34,072 nucleotides of DNA from JAWWBN01 sp033720955 (GCA_033720955.1 JAWWBN010000010.1:1-34072), one strand, 5' to 3'. Shown: positions 6,842 through 16,366, counted from the first letter of the stretch. Numbers and translations are program-made. Notes: generated from the letters alone by a model not told the origin.

Positions 6842-7900
6842 TCAGCCCGCGGCGGGGTCGATCACCACCTTCAGGGTCTCGCGGCGGATCATGCTCTCGA
6901 GCGCCTCGCGCGTCTCGGCGAGGGGGCGCCGGGCCGAGAGCAGCGGCGCGACCGCCAGCCGCTCGGAGGCCAGGAGGTCGAGGGCGGAGGCGAAGTTGGG
7001 GGGCCGGTGGTGGTAGGGGCCGATCAGGGTCAGCTCGCTGTAGTGGACCCGATGGGTGTCGAGGGGCAGCGTCGTGCCCGGGGCGCAGCCGCCGAAGAGG
7101 CTCACCACGCCGCCCGGACGGACGGCGTCGATCACGGTGGCCCAGCCCGAGACCGAGCCGGTGGCGTCGACGGCGAGGGTGAAGCCGAGCTCGTCCGCGG
7201 CCGCCTCCCGGGCCTCGCGGGCGCCTCGGGTCCGGTCGCGGATCTCGACGGCTTGCGCCGCCCCCATGGCCCGACCCACGGCCAGACGCGGCGGATTCGG
7301 GTCGGCCAGGGTCACGCGGTGTCCGCCCGCCGCCAGGGTGGCCACGAAGAGCAGCCCGATCGGTCCGCCGCCCAGGACCAGGGCGTCTTCGCGCTCGCCG
7401 GGACGGCAGAGCTCGATGCCGTGGAGGACGCAGGCCAGCGGCTCGGCCAGGGCGGCGCGCTCGGGGGGCAGCCCCTCGGGCACCCGGTAGAGGCTGCGAC
7501 GCACGAAGGGCGCGGGCACGAGGATCGCGTCGGCGAAGGCGCCGTTCAGGTAGACGAGCTCCGGGCAGAGGTTCTCCCGATCGGCCCGGCAGTACCGGCA
7601 GCGGCCGCAGGAGGCCGAGTTGGCGACCACGACGCGGCAGCCCGGCGGCCACTCCTCGGCGCCCGGGCCGGTGGCCGTCACGGTCCCCGCCAGCTCGTGG
7701 CCGAAGGGAGTCGGCACCGTGAGCATCCGGGGGTGGCCGCCGCGGCGGTAGACCTTGACGTCGGTGCCGCACGTGGTGGCGGCGTCGATCGCCACCAGCA
7801 GCTCGCCGGGACCCGGCGGACCCAGCTCCACCACGCGCAGCACGACCTCCCTGGGGCCGAGCAGGTAGAGGCAGCGGCCGGGGCGCCGTTCAGCGCTCAT
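6842..7900 (-). CDS. Zinc-dependent medium-chain alcohol/polyol dehydrogenase (second of pair)
   Basis: A 352-residue MDR-family oxidoreductase. The catalytic zinc ligands are Cys44 (TTCGTD), His68 and Glu69 (GHE). The structural zinc loop has four cysteines in C-x2-C-x2-C-x7-C spacing (CGRCRYCRADRENLC). A Rossmann motif VLGGGPIG precedes the NAD(P)-binding half, with ADPNPPRL after it. It resembles sorbitol, threonine and butanediol dehydrogenases; the exact substrate cannot be told. Its ATG at 7900 overlaps the end of the upstream dehydrogenase by 11 bp, so the two are co-translated. With the symporter upstream, the cluster probably imports and oxidises a hydroxylated small molecule. Confidence 0.9.
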   Translation of the reverse strand: MSAERRPGRCLYLLGPREVVLRVVELGPPGPGELLVAIDAATTCGTDVKVYRRGGHPRMLTVPTPFGHELAGTVTATGPGAEEWPPGCRVVVANSASCGRCRYCRADRENLCPELVYLNGAFADAILVPAPFVRRSLYRVPEGLPPERAALAEPLACVLHGIELCRPGEREDALVLGGGPIGLLFVATLAAGGHRVTLADPNPPRLAVGRAMGAAQAVEIRDRTRGAREAREAAADELGFTLAVDATGSVSGWATVIDAVRPGGVVSLFGGCAPGTTLPLDTHRVHYSELTLIGPYHHRPPNFASALDLLASERLAVAPLLSARRPLAETREALESMIRRETLKVVIDPAAG

Positions 7901-8924
7901 CGGGCACCAGGACCATCTTGAGGGCCTCGCGCGCCTCGGTGCGGCGGACGGCCTCGTCGAACCGCGACAGCGGCAGCCGCCCGGAGACGAGCGGAGTGGG
8001 GTCGAGCCGGCCTCCCGCCAGCAGCTCGAAGACGATCTCCTGCTCCTCGAGCGAGCCGGAGTAGGTGGCCACCAGCCGCCGCTCCGACTTGAAGAAGTCG
8101 TTGAGGTCGAAGCCGGCGCTCTCTCCGGGAGCGGAGTGGGCGAAGAGGACCACCGTTCCCCCCTCGCGGGTGAGGGAGAGGGCCGTGGCCAGCGGGCCGG
8201 AGCCGCCGGCGGTGTCGAAGACGGCATCGGCGCCTGCGCGGCGGGCGAGCTCCTCGGCGGCAGCGGCAGGTGGGACGGCGACGGCGCCCAGAGCGCGGGC
8301 GAGCTCGCGGCGCTCCGGCATCGGATCGACCACCACCACGACCGCTGCCGGCCAGAGGGCGGTGAGCACCAGCAGGTGCAGCAGACCCATGCTGCCCGCG
8401 CCGAGCACCGCCGCCACCGGAGGCGGCCCCCCGAGCAGACCGGCCCGACGCACCCCCCGCAGCACGCAGGCCGCCGGCTCCAGGAAGAGGGCGGCGTCGT
8501 CGGCCAGGTCGTCGGGCACCGGGCGGGCGGCCCGCTCCACGGCCCGCCGGCGGACCAGAATCGCCTCGCTGAAGCCGCCGGGGGCGAGCAGGTCCTCGCG
8601 GAAGGTGGCGCAGAGGGTCTCGCTGCCACCCTGGCACTGCCGGCAGCGGCCGCAGGCGACGTGGTGCGGCACCACCACCCGCTGCCCGGGCGCGAACCGC
8701 TCGACACCGGCCCCGGCGCTCTCCACCGCGCCCACCAGCTCGTGGCCCAGCACGGTGCCGGGAGCGACGCCGTGGCGCAGCTTGAAGAGGTCGGTGCCGC
8801 AGAGGCCGCAGGCCGAGAGCCGCAGCACCAGCTCCCCGGGACCGGGCCGCGGCCACGGCCGGCGCTCCAGGCGGGTGCCGCCGTCGCCCGTGCAGGCGAC
8901 CACGGCGGCCTCAGCCGGCGGCAT
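7890..8924 (-). CDS. Zinc-dependent medium-chain dehydrogenase (first of pair)
   Basis: A 344-residue MDR-family enzyme related to, but clearly diverged from, its downstream neighbour. Catalytic zinc residues are Cys42 (GLCGTD), His61 and Glu62 (GHE); the structural zinc cysteines are in CGRCRQCQGGSETLC. The cofactor motif is VLGAGSMG, followed by VVDPMPERR. A FKSERRL segment near residue 270 resembles threonine/sorbitol-dehydrogenase-like proteins. The ATG at 8924 lies inside the end of the symporter gene (14-bp overlap). Two dissimilar paralogues in one operon could act on successive steps (for example opposite hydroxyl positions) or on different substrates delivered by the same carrier. 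Confidence 0.9.
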   Translation of the reverse strand: MPPAEAAVVACTGDGGTRLERRPWPRPGPGELVLRLSACGLCGTDLFKLRHGVAPGTVLGHELVGAVESAGAGVERFAPGQRVVVPHHVACGRCRQCQGGSETLCATFREDLLAPGGFSEAILVRRRAVERAARPVPDDLADDAALFLEPAACVLRGVRRAGLLGGPPPVAAVLGAGSMGLLHLLVLTALWPAAVVVVVDPMPERRELARALGAVAVPPAAAAEELARRAGADAVFDTAGGSGPLATALSLTREGGTVVLFAHSAPGESAGFDLNDFFKSERRLVATYSGSLEEQEIVFELLAGGRLDPTPLVSGRLPLSRFDEAVRRTEAREALKMVLVPDER

Positions 8925-10431
8925 CGGACCCTCCCGCGGTCGGCGGCCGCATGCGCCGCAGCATGCCCGCGGCGTCGTCGGGCGGCTGGCCGAGCAGGCT
9001 CACCCCGACCGTGGCGACCGTCGCCAGGAGGAAGGCGGGAATGAGCTCGTAGAGGGCGGCGTCCAGCGCCGGGGTGGACTGCCAGAGAAGGGTCACGGCG
9101 GTCCCGGTGACGATCCCGGCGGCGACTCCGGCGCGCGTGGTGCGGCGCCAGAAGAGGGCGAGCAGCGAGGCCGGACCCAGGGCCGCCCCGAGCCCGGCCC
9201 AGGCGAAGAGAACCAGCCAGAAGACGATCTCGCTGGCCACCAGCCCCAGCCCCAGGGCGAGGGCGACCAGCGCGACCACGACGACGCGGCTCAGCACGAC
9301 CAGCCGGCGTTGGGGCAGCTCGCGGCCGCGGCGCAGCACCTTCTCGTAGAGGTCGCGCACCACGCTCGAAGCGGCGACCAGGAGCTGGGAGTCGGCGGTG
9401 GACATGATGGCGGCGAAGATCGAGGCGATCACCAGGCCCAGCAGCACCGGGTGCAGGTGGAGGGCGGCGAGGGTGGGGTAGAGGTTCTCGGTGTCGGCCC
9501 CGGGAAGGGCCGCCGGGTCCGGGAAGTAGACCCGGCCGGCGAGACCGATGAAGAGGGCGCCCCAGCCCATGAGGACGTTCCAGACGGTGCCCACCACCGC
9601 GCTGGTGCGGAGCTGGTCGGGGTCGCCGATGGACATGTACCGCACCAGGATGTGGGGGTTGCCCGGGGAGCCCAGCCCGATGCCGAGGAAGCCCAGCAGG
9701 GCGCCGGCGGAGAGCGCCCAGGGATCGACCAGGGTGGCGTCGAGGGCCGTCAGCTCGGCGACCACCCCGGGAAGCCCGCCGGCGCGCGTCACCGCCGCCA
9801 CCGGCAGCGCCACGAGCGCGACGATCATGAAGAGCGCCTGCAACAGGTCGGTCACGCTGACGGCCAGGAAGCCGCCGAGCACCGTGTAGAGGAGCACGAT
9901 CGCCGCCGTGAGGGCCACCCCGGCGTCGGGGTCCATGCCGAAGCTGGCCCCGAAGGCCTTGCCGCCGGCCACGAACTGGGCCGCGACGTAGCTCACCATG
10001 AAGATGAGGATCACCGCCACCAGCAGCAGACGCAGGCCGCCGCCGCGGTCGCCGAAGCGGGCGGCGAAGAAGTCGGGCACCGTCAGACAGTCGTAGGCCT
10101 CGCTGAAACGTCGCAGACGGGGGGCGTAGAAGAGGAAGAGGAGGAGCTCCACCACCACGTAGCCGGCCACCGCCCAGACGGCCGAGGCGCCGCGGCTGTA
10201 GGCCATGCCGGTGACCCCCAGCAACAGCCAGGCGCTGCGGCCGGAGACCACCGCCGACAGCGCCACGACGAAGCGGTTCATCCGGCGTCCGCCGAGAAAG
10301 AACTCGCCGATCCCGGCGGAGGAGAAGCGGGTCGCCCACAGACCGATGCCCACCACCAGCAGCAGGTAGCCGACGAAGGCGGCCGTGACCGGGCCGCCGA
10401 TCTCGAGGCCCTGCGGTACGCCCTCGGTCAC
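8911..10431 (-). CDS. Sodium:solute symporter (SSS/PutP-like)
   Basis: A 506-residue, Leu/Val/Ala-rich membrane protein with about 13 helices and SSS hallmarks: an early GEFFLGGRRMNRFVVALSAV segment, SYVAAQFVAGGKAF in the middle, and SIFAAIMSTADSQLLVAAS in the C-terminal half, the conserved region that helps bind Na+. It should co-transport an organic solute with Na+ across the inner membrane; the substrate is unknown. I chose the GTG at 10431 because it overlaps the stop of a 31-residue peptide gene as GTGA, and the first helix begins soon after. Co-transcription with two dehydrogenases suggests a polyol, sugar or hydroxy-acid substrate, but this is inference. Confidence 0.9.
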   Translation of the reverse strand: MTEGVPQGLEIGGPVTAAFVGYLLLVVGIGLWATRFSSAGIGEFFLGGRRMNRFVVALSAVVSGRSAWLLLGVTGMAYSRGASAVWAVAGYVVVELLLFLFYAPRLRRFSEAYDCLTVPDFFAARFGDRGGGLRLLLVAVILIFMVSYVAAQFVAGGKAFGASFGMDPDAGVALTAAIVLLYTVLGGFLAVSVTDLLQALFMIVALVALPVAAVTRAGGLPGVVAELTALDATLVDPWALSAGALLGFLGIGLGSPGNPHILVRYMSIGDPDQLRTSAVVGTVWNVLMGWGALFIGLAGRVYFPDPAALPGADTENLYPTLAALHLHPVLLGLVIASIFAAIMSTADSQLLVAASSVVRDLYEKVLRRGRELPQRRLVVLSRVVVVALVALALGLGLVASEIVFWLVLFAWAGLGAALGPASLLALFWRRTTRAGVAAGIVTGTAVTLLWQSTPALDAALYELIPAFLLATVATVGVSLLGQPPDDAAGMLRRMRPPTAGGSDAAG

Positions 10432-10523
10432 CGCGACGGGCCCGCCGGCCGGCGCGCCAGCACCAGGGCCGCCGCGACGATGAGCGCGGGCAGGACGAAC
10501 ATGGCGAAGGTGAAGGAGGTCAC
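10428..10523 (-). CDS. 31-residue single-helix membrane peptide coupled to the symporter
   Basis: From a GTG at 10523 the frame reads a 31-residue peptide with one hydrophobic helix (FAMFVLPALIVAAALVLA), followed by RR and a short polar tail. Its TGA overlaps the symporter GTG in a GTGA, the classic arrangement for translational coupling. Small one-helix proteins encoded just before SSS carriers are known as symporter accessory proteins in other bacteria, and this fits by size and position, not by proven sequence match. No ribosome site is visible; TACGAT at 10564-10559 on this strand could be a -10 element. An internal ATG at 10502 would give a 24-residue version. It is too short for most gene callers. 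Confidence 0.55.
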   Translation of the reverse strand: MTSFTFAMFVLPALIVAAALVLARRPAGPSR

Positions 10524-10592
10524 GGCGACGCGAAGCGCTCGGCGGGTCGGAGAGACCGATCGTATCAGCGCGGATGCTCCGCTCCCCTCCGC

Positions 10593-10598
10593 TAGAAT
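10593..10598 (+). promoter_or_regulatory. Putative -10 element (TAGAAT) for the bacilliredoxin operon
   Basis: TAGAAT matches the -10 consensus at five of six positions, about 53 nt before the ATG at 10652. A candidate -10 for the divergent symporter operon (TACGAT, minus strand, 10559-10564) lies about 30 bp away, so this short gap holds back-to-back promoters. Confidence 0.45.
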
Positions 10599-10651
10599 CC
10601 CGCGCAGGGGCGGCCACGCCCCGGCTGGACACCGCAACCAGGAGGAGCCCC

Positions 10652-11077
10652 ATGCCCTATCCCGAACTGATGGTCCGACCCATGCGAGAGGAGCTGACGA
10701 GCCTCGGCGTCGAAGAGCTTCGCGACGCGCAGGCGGTGGACGACTTCATGAGCCGGGCAGGCACCGCGATGCTGGTGGTCAACTCGGTGTGCGGCTGCGC
10801 CGCAGGCCAGGCCCGACCCGGCGTGCGGCTGGCGCTGGCGAGCGAGAACCGGCCCGAGCGAACGGGCACGGTGTTCGCGGGCCAGGACCTCGAGGCAACC
10901 CAGCGCGCGCGCGGCTACTTCGCCGACATCCCGCCGTCGAGTCCCTCGGTCGCGCTCTTCAAGGACGGCGAGCTGGTCTACTTCCTGCCGCGCCACCGCA
11001 TCGAGAGCCGCACCGCCGAGCAGGTGGCTGCGGACCTGAGCGCCGCCTTCGAGCGCGAGCTGGCCCCTACCGCCTGA
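10652..11077 (+). CDS. Bacilliredoxin (BrxA/BrxB, YphP/YqiW family)
   Basis: A 141-residue thioredoxin-fold protein whose active site is Cys47-Gly-Cys49 in NSVCGCAAGQARPG, the signature of the BrxA/BrxB (DUF1094) family. The N-terminus MPYPELMVRPMREELT and the later PPSSPSVALFKDGELVYFLPRHRIE also match. In Firmicutes these proteins remove bacillithiol from oxidised protein thiols; here the partner thiol is unknown. A GGAGGAG ribosome site lies 4 nt before the ATG. The next gene starts within the stop codon (TGATG), so the pair is probably translated together. Confidence 0.93.
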   Translation: MPYPELMVRPMREELTSLGVEELRDAQAVDDFMSRAGTAMLVVNSVCGCAAGQARPGVRLALASENRPERTGTVFAGQDLEATQRARGYFADIPPSSPSVALFKDGELVYFLPRHRIESRTAEQVAADLSAAFERELAPTA

Positions 11078-11349
11078 TGGGCACCTTCCACGAAGGCAAG
11101 CACCAGCTCCACGGCATCACGGTCGTCGTCGACACCGACGGCCCCGAGGTCTACGTCGGCCGCTGCGACGACATCCTCGAGCAGGGGATCGTCCTCCAGG
11201 ACGTCGACGTCCACCGCGACGGCGATGACGGTCGCAGCAAGGAGGAGTACCTCCAGCGGGCCGCCCGCTTCGGGGTCTGGAAGAAGCACGAGCGGGTGGT
11301 GATCCCGCGCGACCGCGCCACCTCCATCCGCCCGCTCGGAGAGTGGTGA
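11077..11349 (+). CDS. Conserved-looking 90-residue protein of unknown function, coupled to bacilliredoxin
   Basis: The ATG shares its A with the bacilliredoxin stop (TGATG). The protein has no signal peptide or membrane helix and looks mostly beta: GITVVVDTDGPEVYVGRCDDI, GIVLQDVDVHRDG, then a helix (SKEEYLQRAARFG) and a final strand (ERVVIPRDRATSIRPL). The pattern recalls a small SH3- or Sm-like barrel, but I recognise no family. It has a single Cys near residue 30. Tight coupling suggests it works with, or is needed in proportion to, the bacilliredoxin. Coding support comes from codon-position bias, the overlap and sensible start and stop. Confidence 0.75.
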   Translation: MGTFHEGKHQLHGITVVVDTDGPEVYVGRCDDILEQGIVLQDVDVHRDGDDGRSKEEYLQRAARFGVWKKHERVVIPRDRATSIRPLGEW

Positions 11350-11377
11350 CGGGATCCTCGCTGCGCGTCGGGCGTCG

Positions 11378-11390
11378 GGGGCGTGGCCCC
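11378..11390 (+). terminator. Possible GC hairpin after the bacilliredoxin operon
   Basis: GGGGC-GTG-GCCCC forms a 5-bp stem 29 nt after the stop at 11349. No T-tract follows, so an intrinsic terminator is only a weak suggestion. Confidence 0.2.
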
Positions 11391-11409
11391 GCCTAGAGCG
11401 CGCGGAGGG

Positions 11410-11415
11410 TATCCT
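11410..11415 (+). promoter_or_regulatory. Putative -10 element (TATCCT), leaderless start of DUF423 gene
   Basis: TATCCT ends 6 nt before the ATG at 11422, which would place the transcription start at or next to the initiation codon. No Shine-Dalgarno site intervenes. Confidence 0.45.
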
Positions 11416-11421
11416 CTGGCC

Positions 11422-11781
11422 ATGTGGATCGCGGCCGGATCGGCGCTCTGCGCCCTGGCGGTGGCAGCCGGGGCCTTCGGCGCGCACGGATTGAAGACGC
11501 GGTTGGATCCGGCGGCGCTCGAGCTGTGGGAGACCGCGGCCCGCTACCTGATCTACGGTGGCTTCGGACTGCTCGTGTACGGCGTGGTGGCGCGCTTCGC
11601 GCCGCGCCCGCTGCCACCGGCGGCGGGCTGGTGTCTGCTGGCCGGCGCTGTGATCTTCAGCGGCACGGTGTTCCTGCTGGCCCTGGGAGGGCCGCGCTGG
11701 CTGGGGGCGGTGACCCCCTTGGGCGGGGTGCTGCTGATCGCCGGCTTCCTCCTCTTCGCCTTCGCCGCCGCGAGGCCCTGA
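11422..11781 (+). CDS. DUF423 family integral membrane protein (YgdD-like)
   Basis: A 119-residue protein with four predicted transmembrane helices. The motif AGAFGAHGLK near residue 20, WETAARYLIYGGFGLL and a terminal TPLGGVLLIAGFLLF match the DUF423 family, found in many bacteria without a firm function. The start is the ATG at 11422, which lies 6 nt after a TATCCT hexamer. It stands alone between the bacilliredoxin pair and pruA, with a hairpin directly after its stop. Confidence 0.9.
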   Translation: MWIAAGSALCALAVAAGAFGAHGLKTRLDPAALELWETAARYLIYGGFGLLVYGVVARFAPRPLPPAAGWCLLAGAVIFSGTVFLLALGGPRWLGAVTPLGGVLLIAGFLLFAFAAARP

Positions 11782-11787
11782 TCGTCG

Positions 11788-11810
11788 CGCCGGCTCTCCG
11801 GGAGCCGGTG
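11788..11810 (+). terminator. Strong GC hairpin after the DUF423 gene
   Basis: CCGGCTC (11790-11796) pairs with GAGCCGG (11802-11808) around a 5-nt loop, extendable by two pairs. It begins 6 nt after the stop at 11781. Only a weak T-rich run follows (ctaccatctt), so it may be an imperfect terminator. Confidence 0.4.
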
Positions 11811-11811
11811 C

Positions 11812-11817
11812 TACCAT
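11812..11817 (+). promoter_or_regulatory. Putative -10 element (TACCAT) for pruA
   Basis: TACCAT lies about 67 nt before the pruA ATG and directly after the hairpin that follows DUF423. A GGAGGT ribosome site (11873-11878) then precedes the ATG by 6 nt, so this gene is not leaderless. Confidence 0.35.
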
Positions 11818-11884
11818 CTTCGCCGCCGGCCCGAGGCCGCGCTCTTCTGCACGCTCGGCCCCCCTTTCTCTCGGAGGTCCCTCC

Positions 11885-13516
<1,632 letters not shown>

Positions 13517-13579
13517 CCATGCGCGCGGCGCTCCGTCCGCTCCGCCGGGCCGTCGGTCCATGACGTGGCGCTCCCGGCG

Positions 13580-15322
13580 ATGAGAACCGCATCCGGCCAC
13601 GGCGGCGACCGGATCGCGGCGGTTCTCGAGCGCCACGGAGTGCGCTTTCTCTTCACCCTGTGCGGCGGCCACATCTCGCCGATCCTCACCGGCTGCAAGA
13701 CCCGTGGCATCCGGGTGGTGGACGTGCGTCACGAGGCGAGCGCGGTCTTCGCCGCCGATGCGGTGGCGCGGCTGACCGGAGTGCCCGGGGTGGCGGCCGT
13801 GACCGCCGGCCCCGGGGTCACCAACACGATAACCGCCATCAAGAACGCCCAGCTCGCCCAGTCGCCGGTCGTGGTGCTCGGCGGCGCCACGGGCACCATC
13901 CTCAAGGGGCGCGGGTCTCTCCAGGACATCGACCAGATGGCGCTGGCCTCGCCGCACGTGAAGTGGGCGGCGAGCACGTCGCGGGTGCGCGAGCTGGCGC
14001 CCACCCTGGAGCGCGCCCTGTGGGTGGCCCGAGAGGGAGTTCCGGGTCCGGTCTTCGTCGAGGTCCCCGTGGATCTGCTGTACGGCGAGGAGACGGTGCG
14101 GATGCTCTACGGGCAGATGGGGGGCGGCGGGAAGGGCCTGGCCGGTCGTGCCCTGGCCTGGTACCTGGACCGGCACGTGGCCGGTCTCTTCCGCGGCGCC
14201 GACGGACCCCTGCCGCCCGCGACGCCGGCCCCGGCCGCTCCGGCGCCGTCGCGCCTGGCGGTTCGCCGCGCGGCGCGGCTGGCGGCCAGGGCCGAGCGCC
14301 CGCTGCTCATGGTGGGGAGCCAGGCCATGCTCGAGGCGCCGCGGGCCCAGGAGCTGGCGGCGGCGGTCGAGCGGCTCGGCTGGCCCGTCTACCTGACGGG
14401 CATGGCGCGAGGCCTCCTGGGCAAGGGCCACCCCCTGCAGCGGCGCCACCACCGGCGGAGGGCGCTCCGAGCCGCCGACCTGGTGGTGCTCGCCGGGGTG
14501 CCCTTCGACTTCCGCCTGGACTACGGCCGGCAGATCCATGGGAAGGCCGGGGTGGTGGCCGCCAACCGCAGCCGCGAGGAGCTGACCAAGAACCGCAGCC
14601 CCACGGTGGCCGCCGAGGGCGATCCGGCTCTCTTCGTGCGCGAGCTCGCGGCGCGGGTGGAGGGGCGGGGGCGCTGGGCGGCGTGGCTGCAGGAGCTGGC
14701 GGGCCGGGAGGCCGAGCGTGAGGAGGCCATCGCCGAGATGGCGACGCGGCCCACCGAGCACGTCAACCCGATCCACCTCTGCCGGGAGATCGATCGCGCC
14801 CTTCCCGACGACAGCGTGCTGGTGGCGGACGGGGGCGACTTCGTGGCCACCGCCTCCTACACCATCTCGCCGCGTGGCCCGCTCTCCTGGCTCGACCCCG
14901 GGGTCTTCGGCACGCTGGGGGTCGGGGGTGGCTTCGCCCTGGGCGCAGCCCTCTGCCGGCCGCAGGCCGAGGTCTGGCTGCTCTGGGGCGACGGCTCCTC
15001 GGCCTACTCGATCGCCGAGCTCGACACGTTCGTGCGCCACGGCCTCTCCGTCGTCGCGGTGGTGGGCAACGACGCGAGCTGGGCGCAGATCGCCCGCGAG
15101 CAGGTCGAGATCCTGGGCGACGACGTGGGCACGGTGCTGCTGCGCACCGGCTACCACGGCGTGGCCGACGGCTACGGCGCGCGGGGTTTCCTGCTCGACC
15201 GGCCGGAGAAGATCGGGCCCGTGCTGGCGGCGGCGCGCGACGCCGCGGGGGCGGGACAACCGGTGCTGGTCAACGCCCTTCTCGGCGCCACCGACTTCCG
15301 CAAGGGCTCGATCTCCATGTAG
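13580..15322 (+). CDS. TPP-dependent acetolactate-synthase-like enzyme resembling eukaryotic ILVBL (HACL2)
   Basis: A 580-residue ThDP enzyme with the three domains of the acetohydroxyacid synthase/2-hydroxyacyl-CoA lyase superfamily. The catalytic Glu52 is in VVDVRHEASAVFAAD. The central domain runs about 200-340, and the ThDP/Mg motif GDGSSAYS-x-AELDTFVRHG ends in VVGNDASW. Signatures such as HGVRFLFTLCGGHISPIL, TNTITAIKNAQLAQSP, GMARGLLGKGHPL, FDFRLDYGR and GGGFALGAALCRP match, from memory, the vertebrate ILVBL protein more closely than bacterial IlvB. ILVBL acts as a 2-hydroxyacyl-CoA lyase in fatty-acid alpha-oxidation. No IlvN-type small subunit is nearby. A possible role is 2-hydroxyacyl-CoA cleavage, but acetolactate-type chemistry cannot be excluded. 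The ATG at 13580 is preferred; a GTG at 13565 adds five residues. No clear ribosome site. Confidence 0.85.
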   Translation: MRTASGHGGDRIAAVLERHGVRFLFTLCGGHISPILTGCKTRGIRVVDVRHEASAVFAADAVARLTGVPGVAAVTAGPGVTNTITAIKNAQLAQSPVVVLGGATGTILKGRGSLQDIDQMALASPHVKWAASTSRVRELAPTLERALWVAREGVPGPVFVEVPVDLLYGEETVRMLYGQMGGGGKGLAGRALAWYLDRHVAGLFRGADGPLPPATPAPAAPAPSRLAVRRAARLAARAERPLLMVGSQAMLEAPRAQELAAAVERLGWPVYLTGMARGLLGKGHPLQRRHHRRRALRAADLVVLAGVPFDFRLDYGRQIHGKAGVVAANRSREELTKNRSPTVAAEGDPALFVRELAARVEGRGRWAAWLQELAGREAEREEAIAEMATRPTEHVNPIHLCREIDRALPDDSVLVADGGDFVATASYTISPRGPLSWLDPGVFGTLGVGGGFALGAALCRPQAEVWLLWGDGSSAYSIAELDTFVRHGLSVVAVVGNDASWAQIAREQVEILGDDVGTVLLRTGYHGVADGYGARGFLLDRPEKIGPVLAAARDAAGAGQPVLVNALLGATDFRKGSISM

Positions 15323-15340
15323 CCCGGACGGGGCCCTTCG

Positions 15341-16345
15341 ATGCGGAGAACGATCCTCTTCCGGCTGCTGGCGGCGATCCTCGCCCTCGTCTCGGCGGCG
15401 GCGCTCCTCGAGGCCGCGCTGCGGCTGCTGCCGGCGCCGGCGGCGGGGCGGGAGGTGGTGGTGCGAGAGGTGCCCCGCCCGGCGCCGGCCGACGAGCCCC
15501 AGTTCCGCGGTCCCGAGCCCGACCTGGCGGCGGAGGCGTTCCGCATCGTGGCGGTGGGCGACTCCTTCACCTGGGGCGACGGCGTGTGGCCCGAGGACGC
15601 CTACCCGGCGCGGATCGAGCGGCGTCTGGCGGCCACCGAGCCCAGGGTGCCGGTGCAGGTGATCAACTGGAGCCGGCGGGGGTGGAACACCGCCCAGGCG
15701 TGGCGCTCCATCGAGGACGACCTCGATCGACTCGATCCCGATGTGCTGGTTCTCGGCTACTGCATCAACGACGCCGAGCCGGCCTCGGCGGAGAGGCGGC
15801 GCGAGCTCTGGCGCGAGCTGGGCTGGTGGCCGGGGGACGAGCCCGCGCCGGGGTGGCTGGCCCGCAACAGCCGTCTGGTGGGGAGGGTGCGGACGAGTCT
15901 GCTGAATCTGCGCTCCCGGAGGACCGCCCGGGCCTACTACCACCGGATCTACGACGACGGCCCCTCCTGGCGGCTGAACCGCCGCGCTCTCGAGAGCTTC
16001 GGCCAGCTCGGCTCGCGTCCCGACGGCCCCCGCTTCCTGCTTGTGATCTTCCCGATCTTCGACTCGCAGCTCGACGCGGGCTACCCCTACCGCGACCTGC
16101 ACCGGAAGGTCGCCGAGCTGGCGGAGGGCGAGGGGATCGCCACTCTGGACCTCCTTCCGGCCTATGCCGGCGTGGACGCCCGCCGGCTGGCGGTGCTCCC
16201 CTTCACCGACCCCCACCCGAACGAGCTGGCCCACCGCATCGCCGCCGACCGGATCGTCGAAGAATTGGTGGCGCGGGGATGGGCGCCCCGGGGCCGGCGC
16301 GCTGTGCGGCTGGCCGGCGGACGCCGCTTCCCGGCCGAGGACTGA
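15341..16345 (+). CDS. Membrane-anchored or secreted SGNH/GDSL-family hydrolase
   Basis: A 334-residue protein. An N-terminal hydrophobic segment (about 5-30) serves as signal peptide or anchor. The hydrolase blocks are VAVGDSFTWGDG with nucleophile Ser75, an Asn in YCINDAEP, and a C-terminal DPHPNELAH with Asp290 and His292. This fits SGNH hydrolases that act as esterases or as O-acetyl transfer/removal enzymes on envelope polysaccharides; the substrate is unknown. It starts 18 bp after the TPP enzyme gene, so it may be co-transcribed, although the functions look unrelated. The ATG is clear; the ribosome site is weak. Confidence 0.85.
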   Translation: MRRTILFRLLAAILALVSAAALLEAALRLLPAPAAGREVVVREVPRPAPADEPQFRGPEPDLAAEAFRIVAVGDSFTWGDGVWPEDAYPARIERRLAATEPRVPVQVINWSRRGWNTAQAWRSIEDDLDRLDPDVLVLGYCINDAEPASAERRRELWRELGWWPGDEPAPGWLARNSRLVGRVRTSLLNLRSRRTARAYYHRIYDDGPSWRLNRRALESFGQLGSRPDGPRFLLVIFPIFDSQLDAGYPYRDLHRKVAELAEGEGIATLDLLPAYAGVDARRLAVLPFTDPHPNELAHRIAADRIVEELVARGWAPRGRRAVRLAGGRRFPAED

Positions 16346-16366
16346 AGGCGCCCGGGTCTCCGCGGA

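Noticed and set aside
8065..11076. Long plus-strand open frame opposite the dehydrogenase and symporter genes.
   Set aside because: Its composition is a low-complexity Arg/Ala/Gly shadow of the minus-strand genes. Only its last 273 bases (11077-11349) are a real gene, with its own ATG.
11378..11390. Confident intrinsic terminator after the bacilliredoxin operon.
   Set aside because: The stem is only 5 bp and no T-tract follows, so it is kept only as a weak suggestion.
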